Shown here: positions 1 through 5,322 of the stretch, in pieces
How positions within the stretch are numbered: position 1 is the first letter of the stretch
How the letters are laid out: the number at the start of each line of letters is the position of its first letter
NCBI GenBank assembly: GCA_020199975.1
Contig: JAIVJP010000071.1
Location: forward strand, 1-5,322
Direction: 5' to 3'
From: Acidobacteriota bacterium
Lineage (GTDB): Bacteria; Acidobacteriota; Blastocatellia; Pyrinomonadales; Pyrinomonadaceae
Length of the DNA stretch: 5,322 nt
Made by a program: the position numbers and the translations under genes
The notes under the pieces: model-generated
The model's input: only the letters and a program-made list of their open reading frames with translations
Database searches by the model: none
What the model was told of the DNA's origin: nothing

Positions 1-1390
1 GATACTCGGCGACTCCGGGCAGATTCAATGTCAGAGTTTCTACCTTGCCCTGCGCGTTTAGCGCGAAGGTCATATAAGCGTAACTAACGCCGGCGGCAAC
101 GAACTTTGCCCGGAAGGTGTCGTAATGCCAATGCTCCAAACCGCTGGTGAAAGCCGGACCAAAGCGCACCCCTAGCTTGCCGTTCTCGTGAGTTATCCTC
201 ACTTCGCCATACAGATCATTCTTGTAGGTCCCCGCATACTCTGGCAGCGCCAGCGACGGTCGAGTGTCTTTGACCCGCTCTGCTTCCGACTTCTTCTGCG
301 CAGCCTTGCCTTGCTCCTCGAAGGACTTGATCGTCTTCAGCATGTTGGCACCCCAGTCGCGCGGTGGCGCGCCCAGGTATGCGTCGAAGATTCGATACAT
401 CAGAGCAAGTGGGAGAGTGGTGCCGTGCATGTTGGTGAGGATGACCAGGCCCAGCTTCTCCTCGGGAATCATCGCCACCTGGGCCCGCATGCCGTCGATG
501 GCGCCGCCGTGCTCAACAACCTTGCGGCCCCGGAAGTCGTGAAGGAACCAGCCGAGCCCGTAATTCAGAAAATGAGCTTCAGGGTACAACAGCGAATACG
601 GCGGCTCGGCGCGAATCACAGTCTGCGACGTCTGCATCTCTTTAGCGGCGCCGGAGCTTAAGAGTCGCTGCTTTTGATATTCCCCTTGTACGAGCTGAAG
701 CCGCACCCATTGGGCCATATCTACGACGCTTGAATTGATCGAGCCTGCGGGGGCGATGTTATCGATGTTGCGCCAGGCGATCACTTCAACCTTATCTTCA
801 ATCTTAGCGTGAGGAGATGACACATTGTCGGCACCCTTTAGATCTTTAACGCTGGTGTTGCTGGCGGTCATCCCCAGCGGAGTGAAGATACGTTGCCGAA
901 TGAATTCATCCCAGCTCTTGCCGCTCACTTTCGCGATAAGCTGTCCGGCGGCCAGAAACATGAGGTTCTGGTAGCCGAATGTGCTCCGCAGACTCCAGGT
1001 AGGCTTGAGATAGCGAGTGCGGCGCAAGATTTCGTCGCGGTCGTACTCAGTGCCGTACCACAGCAGGTCGCCGCGTTCGAGTCCGCTGCGGTGAGACAGC
1101 AGATCGCGCACCGTCAGCTCGCGGGTGACGTATGGGTCGTAGAGCTCAAAAACTGGTAGATATTTCGTGACCGGGTCATCCCACTTCAGCTTGCCCTCAT
1201 CCACAAGCATCGCGACTGAAGCCGCGGTGAACGCTTTGGAGGACGAACCGATGGCGAAAAGCGTGCGCTCGTTGACCGGCGTCGGGTCGCCAAGTTTCCT
1301 AACCCCGTATCCTTTGACAAAGACAACCTGATCGTTTTTAACGATGGCAATAGAAAGCCCTGGCACTTCCCAATCGCGGAGCATATCCAT
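1..1390 (-). CDS. Beta-lactamase-family serine hydrolase with DUF3471-type C-terminal domain, 3' end cut by window edge
   Basis: The frame is open on the minus strand from about 1522 to the left edge with no stop. Counted from the ATG at 1390, 463 codons are visible. The class C beta-lactamase/DD-peptidase fold (PF00144-like) starts near WEVPGLSIAIV (7-17). The nucleophile motif S-S-S-K is at 49-52, the second motif Y-Q-N at 140-142 (Tyr as likely general base) and the third motif H-G-G at 294-296. HRSG at 100-103 is also typical. From about residue 335 a smaller beta-rich region beginning near LPEYAGTY fits a DUF3471-type C-terminal domain; probably only a few dozen residues are missing. Members hydrolyse esters, amides or D-amino-acid peptides and are usually exported; the substrate cannot be told here. 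The start is uncertain. ATGs at 1390 and 1384 are the only in-frame ones, no signal peptide is visible, and no good ribosome binding site precedes them. The gene is divergent from the RpiR-type regulator. Family assignment is firm, start and function are not. Confidence 0.9.
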   Translation of the reverse strand, partial: MDMLRDWEVPGLSIAIVKNDQVVFVKGYGVRKLGDPTPVNERTLFAIGSSSKAFTAASVAMLVDEGKLKWDDPVTKYLPVFELYDPYVTRELTVRDLLSHRSGLERGDLLWYGTEYDRDEILRRTRYLKPTWSLRSTFGYQNLMFLAAGQLIAKVSGKSWDEFIRQRIFTPLGMTASNTSVKDLKGADNVSSPHAKIEDKVEVIAWRNIDNIAPAGSINSSVVDMAQWVRLQLVQGEYQKQRLLSSGAAKEMQTSQTVIRAEPPYSLLYPEAHFLNYGLGWFLHDFRGRKVVEHGGAIDGMRAQVAMIPEEKLGLVILTNMHGTTLPLALMYRIFDAYLGAPPRDWGANMLKTIKSFEEQGKAAQKKSEAERVKDTRPSLALPEYAGTYKNDLYGEVRITHENGKLGVRFGPAFTSGLEHWHYDTFRAKFVAAGVSYAYMTFALNAQGKVETLTLNLPGVAEY

Positions 1391-1416
1391 ATACCGCAAC
1401 TGCTGCAAAATGTCAA
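1388..1416 (-). promoter_or_regulatory. Sigma70-like promoter match at the 5' end of the serine hydrolase
   Basis: Read on the minus strand, a perfect TTGACA (1416-1411) is followed after exactly 17 bases by TATATG (1393-1388), which matches four of six bases of the -10 consensus. Transcription from it would begin near 1380, downstream of the two candidate ATG codons, so it conflicts with those starts. It may be chance, or it may mean that translation starts later than drawn. Confidence 0.2.
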
Positions 1417-1544
1417 TAACGCTACAGATACTGCATAGCGTCTTGTCTGCCGAACTGCGATTTGCTATCTTTCCCGCTGTGCAACGTCCGGCGAGTTGTA
1501 GCCAGGCCCGTATTTTTGGATGTCATCCGCGTCGAGGAGCCTTT

Positions 1545-1559
1545 AGATCATGATGATCT
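1545..1559. promoter_or_regulatory. Short perfect inverted repeat, possible operator
   Basis: AGATCA and TGATCT form perfect 6-bp arms around a 3-base centre (TGA). The site sits between two divergent genes, one of which encodes a DNA-binding regulator, so an operator is conceivable. The arms are short and no RpiR-family consensus was applied, so this is only a candidate. Confidence 0.2.
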
Positions 1560-1681
1560 GTAATGAGGCGAGGCTTCAATCCGGGATGTCAACTCCGGCC
1601 TATATCTGGACAAAAGAATCGCGGCGGCTGCGGCGAACTGGAGCGCGAAGCATGAGAGAATGTATCGAGGTTCACTTAAGA

Positions 1682-1711
1682 TTGATCTGGAAATAATTTA
1701 CGGAATACATT
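1682..1711 (+). promoter_or_regulatory. Weak promoter candidate for the RpiR-type regulator
   Basis: TTGATC (1682-1687) lies 18 bases ahead of TACATT (1706-1711, four of six -10 matches) in the most A/T-rich part of the intergenic region. It would give a leader of roughly 35 bases before the ATG at 1754. An alternative -35, TTCACT at 1671-1676, pairs with the AT-rich run near 1694. Neither match is strong. Confidence 0.25.
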
Positions 1712-1742
1712 AAAAGTCGAGCGAATCATGCGGAGAAGTAGT

Positions 1743-1750
1743 AGAGGTGA
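1743..1750 (+). promoter_or_regulatory. Ribosome binding site of the RpiR-type regulator
   Basis: AGAGGTGA closely matches the AGGAGGTGA anti-16S complement, with GAGG ending six bases before the ATG at 1754. It supports that start. Confidence 0.7.
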
Positions 1751-1753
1751 GAA

Positions 1754-2707
1754 ATGAGCGCTAACTCGCGTAAGAAGGTGCAGAACGTCGTTAGTAATTC
1801 AGGTAAGAACGACGGGAAGGCTTCCTCGACAGCCCTTGAGGCCCGTTTCGCCCAGGCACAATCCGGGCTCAACCCGCGACGACAGCGGTTGGTCCGGGCA
1901 ATCATTGACTCAGCAGAAGAGACTTGTTTCCTCTCTTCCCGTGAACTAGCCAAACGCTATCGCGTTGATGCAACGACGATACTGCGAGCCACTCAGGTGC
2001 TGGGTTACCAGAGTTATGCCGATTTCTCAGCGGACCTCCGACAGCACTTCGTTGCACGTATCACGCCGTATACAGCGTTGAAAGCGGCCACCCGAGAGAA
2101 GCGAAGTGTCGCTGATCACGTCGATCACGCTCTGGAGAAGGCCCTAGACAACATAAATACATTAAAATCGGATCTGGATAGACAGCGCATAATAGAATTG
2201 GCGAAGCTGATAAAGCGTTCGCGCCGCGTTCTCGTAGTCGGGTTAGACTTCGCCGCTTCGCTCTCCTATTACCTGGCTTACGGATTGTCGGCGCTCGGGT
2301 TCGATGCTGAGGCTCCGATAGGAAGCACCGGGACTCTGCAACACAAGGTTGAAGTCTTGACGCCAAAAGATGTACTCGTGGCCATAAGCTTTGGGCAGTG
2401 CCTCAGGGATACTGTCGAGGCCGTGCTGCAGGCTAGAAAACAGGGCGTGCCGACTTTCGGGATTACCGACAGCGACACCACACCCATAGCACGCTACTGT
2501 GACTCTCATGTCGTTGCTTCCGTCGTCAGCCCATCATTTCTTAATTCCTATGTAGCTCCCACGGGTGCGATAAACGCCATCCACGTAGCTTGCTCGCATA
2601 TCGATCCCAAGCGCGCGCTCACCCGGCTCAGGCCGACTGATAGGGAATACGCCTTAGGATCACGCTGGTACCGTGAGCCGAAAGGGTCTAATGGAGATTT
2701 GCTTTGA
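1754..2707 (+). CDS. RpiR/MurR-family transcriptional regulator (HTH plus SIS domain)
   Basis: This 317-residue protein has the usual length and two-domain plan of RpiR/MurR regulators. An N-terminal helix-turn-helix domain covers about residues 35-105, with the core at 60-85 (SSRELAKRYRVD followed by a recognition helix around TTILRAT and VLGY). A sugar isomerase (SIS) domain follows at about 155-290, beginning RRVLVVGLDFAASLSYYLA. In this family the SIS domain binds a phosphosugar and controls DNA binding; MurR of E. coli responds to MurNAc-6-phosphate. The usual phosphate-loop motif (ISxSG-x-T) reads ISFGQCLRDT (211-220) here, so the ligand may differ or binding may be altered. The first 30 residues are polar and probably disordered. 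The ATG is backed by a good ribosome binding site. The gene is divergent from the upstream hydrolase and precedes the GNAT gene by 179 bp of repeat-rich spacer; control of either neighbour is plausible but unproven. Confidence 0.88.
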   Translation: MSANSRKKVQNVVSNSGKNDGKASSTALEARFAQAQSGLNPRRQRLVRAIIDSAEETCFLSSRELAKRYRVDATTILRATQVLGYQSYADFSADLRQHFVARITPYTALKAATREKRSVADHVDHALEKALDNINTLKSDLDRQRIIELAKLIKRSRRVLVVGLDFAASLSYYLAYGLSALGFDAEAPIGSTGTLQHKVEVLTPKDVLVAISFGQCLRDTVEAVLQARKQGVPTFGITDSDTTPIARYCDSHVVASVVSPSFLNSYVAPTGAINAIHVACSHIDPKRALTRLRPTDREYALGSRWYREPKGSNGDLL

Positions 2708-2714
2708 GGTTGAA

Positions 2715-2824
2715 ACAGAACAAAGCCAGTGTTCGGCAGCGACTAAGTTTAAGTTGGGACGCAGTCGTTACAGAACCCAGAGCGGAAGCGACGGGATGCT
2801 AAGTTCAAGTTGAGTCTATGATCC
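2715..2824. repeat. Two degenerate tandem units of about 55 bp
   Basis: Two copies of the same ordered blocks follow each other: ACAGAAC (2715-2721 and 2770-2776), then AGCGAC (2738-2743 and 2787-2792), then CTAAGTTYAAGTTG (2743-2756 and 2799-2812, one mismatch in 14). The spacing from the first block to the last is 28 and 29 bases. The sequence between blocks has diverged, so unit 1 looks like a decayed copy of unit 2. Unit 2 also forms one arm of the inverted repeat described separately. Confidence 0.6.
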
Positions 2825-2851
2825 GGTCGCTACCGCTCCCGGTTCTGTAAC
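2767..2851. repeat. Large imperfect inverted repeat (31-bp arms, 23-base loop)
   Basis: The left arm at 2767-2797 begins GTTACAGAACC. The right arm at 2821-2851 ends GGTTCTGTAAC. They are reverse complements at 27 of 31 positions, separated by a 23-base loop that holds one CTAAGTTCAAGTTG copy. A transcript would fold into a long stem with four mismatches. There is no following T-run, so an intrinsic terminator is not supported. The shape fits a REP-like or MITE-like extragenic element inserted between the regulator and the GNAT gene. Confidence 0.75.
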
Positions 2852-2861
2852 TACCGGGGTC

Positions 2862-2872
2862 TGAGTGACTCA
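2862..2872. promoter_or_regulatory. Palindrome TGAGT-G-ACTCA just upstream of the GNAT start
   Basis: Perfect 5-bp arms surround one central base, ending 14 bases before the GTG start. The position would suit an operator or a translation-blocking site, but the arms are short and chance is a real possibility. Confidence 0.2.
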
Positions 2873-2886
2873 TTCTCACAATTACT

Positions 2887-3756
2887 GTGTCTAACGCAAT
2901 CAAAGCACCTAGCATTATTATCCGCGACATTGAACTTGTCTCGGAGATGCGAGACGTCGAAGCGCTTCAAAAAGAAGTTTGGGGAAGTGATGACCGCGAC
3001 ATAGTCCCTCTCACCATCTTTGCTGCGACGAGGGAGGTCGGCGCTATTTTAATCGGCGCATTTGATGGAGCGTCCCTCATCGGCTTCGCCTACAGTTTCG
3101 TTGGGCGTGAGAACGAGCGCATGGTCCATCATTCACACATGCTTGCGGTCACACCATCGCATCGCAACTTCAACCTTGGCTATAGACTCAAATTGGCGCA
3201 ACGAACGCGCGCTCTCGCCCAAGGCATCAACAGGATGACATGGACATTCGACCCACTTCAGAGTCTGAACGCACATTTCAATTTCGCAAAACTTGGGGTC
3301 GTCGCGGACGCTTACAAGATCAACTTCTACGGTGAAGCGACCTCAAGCTTCTTGCATCAGATCGGCACTGATCGTCTCTGGGTTACTTGGTCGCTCGACA
3401 GCCAACGCGTCCGCGAGCGACTACAAACAAAAGACAGAAGCAGAGCTTCAATCCCTGACCTCGACCGCATCGCATGCCTCGTCCGAGTTGGCCCAAACAA
3501 CGAGCCCCAGAGGGGCCAGTCATCCGAAGTCCACGGTCAGAAGTATCTCTCGATAGAAATCCCCGCAGACATTAACACGTTGCAGCGTGAGAGCCCGGAA
3601 TTGGCGGTAAGGTGGCGAGAAGCAACGCGGTGGGCCTTCAGCGAGGCGATAGCGTCCGGATACTTGATCGAAGACTTCTATGGTTCATCCAGGAACGATC
3701 TTTCGGTTAGAGTTTATCTTCTGAGTAACGGTAAGAAGGTTGAGGATTTTAGTTAG
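2887..3756 (+). CDS. GNAT-superfamily acyltransferase with conserved C-terminal extension
   Basis: This 289-residue cytoplasmic protein resembles the uncharacterised GNAT group usually annotated as predicted acetyltransferase (COG3375-like). Recognisable family blocks are LQKEVWG (27-33) with RDIVP (37-41), HSHMLAVTPSHRN (82-94), the cofactor-loop region leading into LGYRLKLAQR (97-106), and WTFDPLQSLNAHFN (119-132). A family-specific tail contains IPADI (225-229), RWREATR (242-248) and GYLIEDF (258-264). The acyl-CoA pyrophosphate loop, normally R/Q-x-x-G-x-G/A, reads RNFNLG (93-98), with Asn in place of the first Gly. Start choice: GTG at 2887 keeps the conserved N-terminal strand (IIIRDIELV) and an in-frame TGA lies at 2866-2868, but no Shine-Dalgarno sequence is visible; the next in-frame ATG (2947) would remove that strand. 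Related GNAT enzymes in N-succinyl-amino-acid racemase operons succinylate D-amino acids, and an M20 peptidase gene lies nearby, so that role is plausible. The acyl donor and acceptor are unknown. Confidence 0.82.
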   Translation: MSNAIKAPSIIIRDIELVSEMRDVEALQKEVWGSDDRDIVPLTIFAATREVGAILIGAFDGASLIGFAYSFVGRENERMVHHSHMLAVTPSHRNFNLGYRLKLAQRTRALAQGINRMTWTFDPLQSLNAHFNFAKLGVVADAYKINFYGEATSSFLHQIGTDRLWVTWSLDSQRVRERLQTKDRSRASIPDLDRIACLVRVGPNNEPQRGQSSEVHGQKYLSIEIPADINTLQRESPELAVRWREATRWAFSEAIASGYLIEDFYGSSRNDLSVRVYLLSNGKKVEDFS

Positions 3757-3813
3757 TTCACGAGCAGCCCGCGGCATCCTGATATCGCTTTGGGGCACTT
3801 TGTGAATCGCCTT

Positions 3814-3820
3814 AGGAAGG
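3814..3820 (+). promoter_or_regulatory. Ribosome binding site of the class A-like hydrolase
   Basis: AGGAAGG ends 10 bases before the ATG at 3831. It is a good purine-rich match and supports this start, which also begins a clean signal peptide. Confidence 0.65.
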
Positions 3821-3830
3821 AAACGAAACA

Positions 3831-4898
3831 ATGAAGAAGATTGCGCTTCTGATGAGGCAAACCTCGTTTGCCGCGGTGCTCTTTCTGATGTTTACGGGCG
3901 GCGGACTTGTGTCCGCGCAAACGCCCGTCACGAACAATTCGCAGGCGGCGACTGACGTTGCGCTGCAAAGGCTGGAACGTGAAATCGCACGGTTGGCGAA
4001 GGCAGCTGGAGGAGTCGTCGGCGTCAGCGCCAATCATCTAGAGACCAACCGTCGGGTGTCGCTCAACGGAAGCGAACGCTTCCCGATGGCGAGTACCTAC
4101 AAGGTGCCTATTGCCGTCCAACTCCTCACCCGGGTGGACAAAGGCGAGATCCGACTCGACCAGATGATTCAGTTTCAACCGAGCGATCTGCACCCCGGTA
4201 GCGGGACGCTTACTGATCTGTTCAACCAACCGGGACTGGCCCTGTCAGTCCGTAATCTCATGGAACTGATGCTGCTCATCAGTGACAATAGCGCCACCGA
4301 CGTTTGTCTTCGCCTCGCCGGAGGGCCGGAAGCGGTCACCGCCCGTATGCGAGCGCTTGGAATCAACGGCATCGACGTGAATCGCTCCACAGCCCGACTG
4401 ATTGCCGATTGGATCGGCGTTACTCAAGTGCCGTCGGAGAGCGAATGGTCGCCAACACTTTTCAGGAAGCTATCTGATGCCGTCAAGCCAGAAGAAAGGA
4501 AAGCGGCGGCGGCAAAATTCGATGCTGATCCTCGCGACACGGCAACGCCTGAGGCGATGACAGGGCTCCTGGAGCAGGTCTTCCGCAAGGATCTGCTTAA
4601 ACGCGAGAGCACAGAATTACTGCTCGACATCATGCGACGTTGCCGCACCGGCGAAACACGCCTTAAAGGAATACTCCCGGCAGGTACCGAAGTGGCGCAC
4701 AAAACGGGGACGATCGGCGGCACCACCAACGATGTCGGCATTGTCACGCTTCCCGATGACGCCGGTCACGTAGCCATCGTGGTTTTCGTAAAGTCGTCGG
4801 AAAAGGAAGTCTCGGCGCGGGAGCGCACTATTGCCGACATCGCGCGTGCAGTCTACGACTTCTTCCTGTTCCAGCCGCGTGTGGCTTCGCGAGTATAA
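3831..4898 (+). CDS. Exported class A beta-lactamase-fold serine hydrolase with atypical omega loop
   Basis: The 355-residue precursor opens with a signal peptide: MKK, a hydrophobic core at about 12-27, and a likely signal peptidase I cut after VSA (27-29). The mature enzyme therefore acts in the periplasm or outside. Class A motifs are clear: S-T-Y-K (88-91, nucleophile and lysine), S-D-N (151-153) and K-T-G (291-293) followed by GGTTND. PGSG (122-125) and RDTATP (235-240) are further class A landmarks. The omega loop is abnormal. The expected Arg-x-Glu-x-x-x-Asn pattern reads NRSTARLI (184-191), with no Glu or Asn at the catalytic positions, and 50 residues separate R185 from R235 where TEM-type enzymes have 14. 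Without the deacylating Glu it may be a slow penicillin-binding or D-peptide hydrolase and not a resistance enzyme; a Glu in the insert (203, 205, 221 or 222) could substitute. Length exceeds the usual 285-300. It lies 74 bp after the GNAT gene, so cotranscription is likely. Confidence 0.88.
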   Translation: MKKIALLMRQTSFAAVLFLMFTGGGLVSAQTPVTNNSQAATDVALQRLEREIARLAKAAGGVVGVSANHLETNRRVSLNGSERFPMASTYKVPIAVQLLTRVDKGEIRLDQMIQFQPSDLHPGSGTLTDLFNQPGLALSVRNLMELMLLISDNSATDVCLRLAGGPEAVTARMRALGINGIDVNRSTARLIADWIGVTQVPSESEWSPTLFRKLSDAVKPEERKAAAAKFDADPRDTATPEAMTGLLEQVFRKDLLKRESTELLLDIMRRCRTGETRLKGILPAGTEVAHKTGTIGGTTNDVGIVTLPDDAGHVAIVVFVKSSEKEVSARERTIADIARAVYDFFLFQPRVASRV

Positions 4899-4963
4899 AC
4901 AAGAATCGCTATCGCAAGAGACGACAAATCACGGAAACAAGGACAGTGCCGACTGCCTTCACG

Positions 4964-4987
4964 AACGAACTACTAATCAAGTTCGTT
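4964..4987. repeat. Small perfect inverted repeat between hydrolase and peptidase genes
   Basis: AACGAACT (4964-4971) and AGTTCGTT (4980-4987) are perfect 8-bp arms around an 8-base loop, midway in the spacer before the M20 gene. No T-run follows, so a terminator is unlikely; an operator or mRNA-stability hairpin is possible. The rest of the spacer (4899-5049) shows no recognisable site. Confidence 0.35.
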
Positions 4988-5049
4988 AATGGTCGAAAGG
5001 GTGCATGACGTCTGATGATCAAAAGCGAAATCGCCGTCGAAGAAGATCA

Positions 5050-5322
5050 ATGAACCATGCGGATTCCATCCTGCTGAAAACGATGCATACGTTTCTGGCA
5101 CGTCGACAAGATGAGATCCTTGGCTCGATTCGCAAGCTCGTCGAAACCGAATCGCCATCAGGGGATTTCGACGGCAGTCGCACTGTTGTAGATCTACTTG
5201 TCGAAAGCGCGCGTACAATCCCGGCGATCAACTCCGTCGAAAGAATCCCTGTCCCTGGCTATGGCGAACACCTCAGAGTGCGCGCTTTCGATGGCTATGG
5301 TGACGATAGGACAACGTTGCTG
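5050..5322 (+). CDS. M20-family metallopeptidase / deacylase, N-terminal fragment cut by window edge
   Basis: Ninety-one codons are open to the right edge. The protein matches the start of M20 peptidases of the carboxypeptidase G2/ArgE/DapE type: an amphipathic helix (FLARRQDEILGSIRKLVE, about 15-32), then the signature ETESPSGDFDG (32-42), a helix with VVDLLVESA, and IPVPGYGEHLRVR (about 66-78). The zinc-binding G-H-x-D-T-V block would come just beyond the window, so metal ligands cannot be checked. M20 enzymes remove N-acyl groups from amino acids or trim C-terminal residues; one subfamily is the L-desuccinylase of the N-succinyl-amino-acid racemase pathway. Start choice: ATG 5050 fits the family N-terminus. 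An in-frame ATG at 5005 would add 15 residues including a run of Arg and has GAAAGGG close ahead, so it cannot be excluded. No signal peptide is visible, which suggests a cytoplasmic enzyme. Confidence 0.82.
   Translation, partial: MNHADSILLKTMHTFLARRQDEILGSIRKLVETESPSGDFDGSRTVVDLLVESARTIPAINSVERIPVPGYGEHLRVRAFDGYGDDRTTLL

Larger units (their letters stand above)
1391..1753. other. Divergent intergenic region, no gene seen
   Basis: This stretch lies between the minus-strand hydrolase and the plus-strand regulator. On the minus strand the hydrolase frame stays open back to a TGA at 1523-1525, but the residues read there do not look like a signal peptide or a conserved domain and no ATG or GTG lies in frame. 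No other credible ORF or RNA gene is visible. The region should hold the promoters of both flanking genes. Small palindromes occur at 1518-1528 (GGATG-T-CATCC) and 1545-1559. Confidence 0.6.

Noticed and set aside
188..661. Plus-strand ORF of 157 codons
   Set aside because: It lies antisense to the intact minus-strand serine hydrolase, whose frame shows continuous family motifs; the plus-strand product is low-complexity in style and matches no family.
1587..1592. TTGACA on the minus strand as promoter of the serine hydrolase
   Set aside because: No acceptable -10 hexamer lies 16-19 bases downstream of it.
2767..2851. Intrinsic terminator for the regulator gene
   Set aside because: The stem is long and imperfect with a 23-base loop, and no T-run follows on either strand.
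2715..2851. CRISPR array
   Set aside because: Only two degenerate direct units and one inverted arm, without regular spacers or adjacent cas genes.
4424..4747. Minus-strand ORF of 107 codons
   Set aside because: Antisense shadow of the class A-like hydrolase, Ser/Arg-rich with no recognisable domain.
3831..4898. Calling this gene a beta-lactam resistance gene
   Set aside because: The fold and three motifs fit class A, but the deacylation Glu/Asn are not found at their usual place, so resistance cannot be claimed from sequence.

Overview
The window carries five protein genes. They suggest a soil or environmental bacterium with moderate-to-high GC, plausibly an acidobacterium (Blastocatellia-like). 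That guess rests on gene style and on the extragenic repeats; no marker gene settles it. There are no RNA genes, CRISPR arrays or transposase genes.

Layout. A serine beta-lactamase-like hydrolase with a C-terminal DUF3471-type domain is read on the minus strand and runs off the left edge (1-1390). A gene-free stretch of about 360 bp follows. From 1754 everything is on the plus strand: an RpiR/MurR-type regulator (helix-turn-helix plus SIS domain, 1754-2707); a 179-bp spacer with a cluster of related direct and inverted repeats; a GNAT-superfamily acyltransferase with a conserved C-terminal extension (2887-3756); an exported class A beta-lactamase-fold hydrolase (3831-4898); and the N-terminal part of an M20-family metallopeptidase that runs off the right edge (5050-5322).

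How the genes may work together (inference). RpiR/MurR regulators sense phosphosugars, including MurNAc-6-phosphate in the case of MurR. The hydrolases have the folds of penicillin-recognising, peptidoglycan-directed or D-peptide-directed enzymes. A GNAT acyltransferase beside an M20 deacylase recalls the known N-succinyl-amino-acid racemase route, in which D-amino acids are succinylated, racemised and desuccinylated to L-amino acids. The racemase itself is not in this window. A working hypothesis is a locus for salvage of peptidoglycan-derived peptides or D-amino acids.

The points most worth a second look are three. The class A-like enzyme appears to lack the omega-loop Glu/Asn pair and carries a long insertion there. 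The repeat cluster at 2715-2851 looks like a dispersed extragenic element. The minus-strand hydrolase has no visible signal peptide or convincing start.
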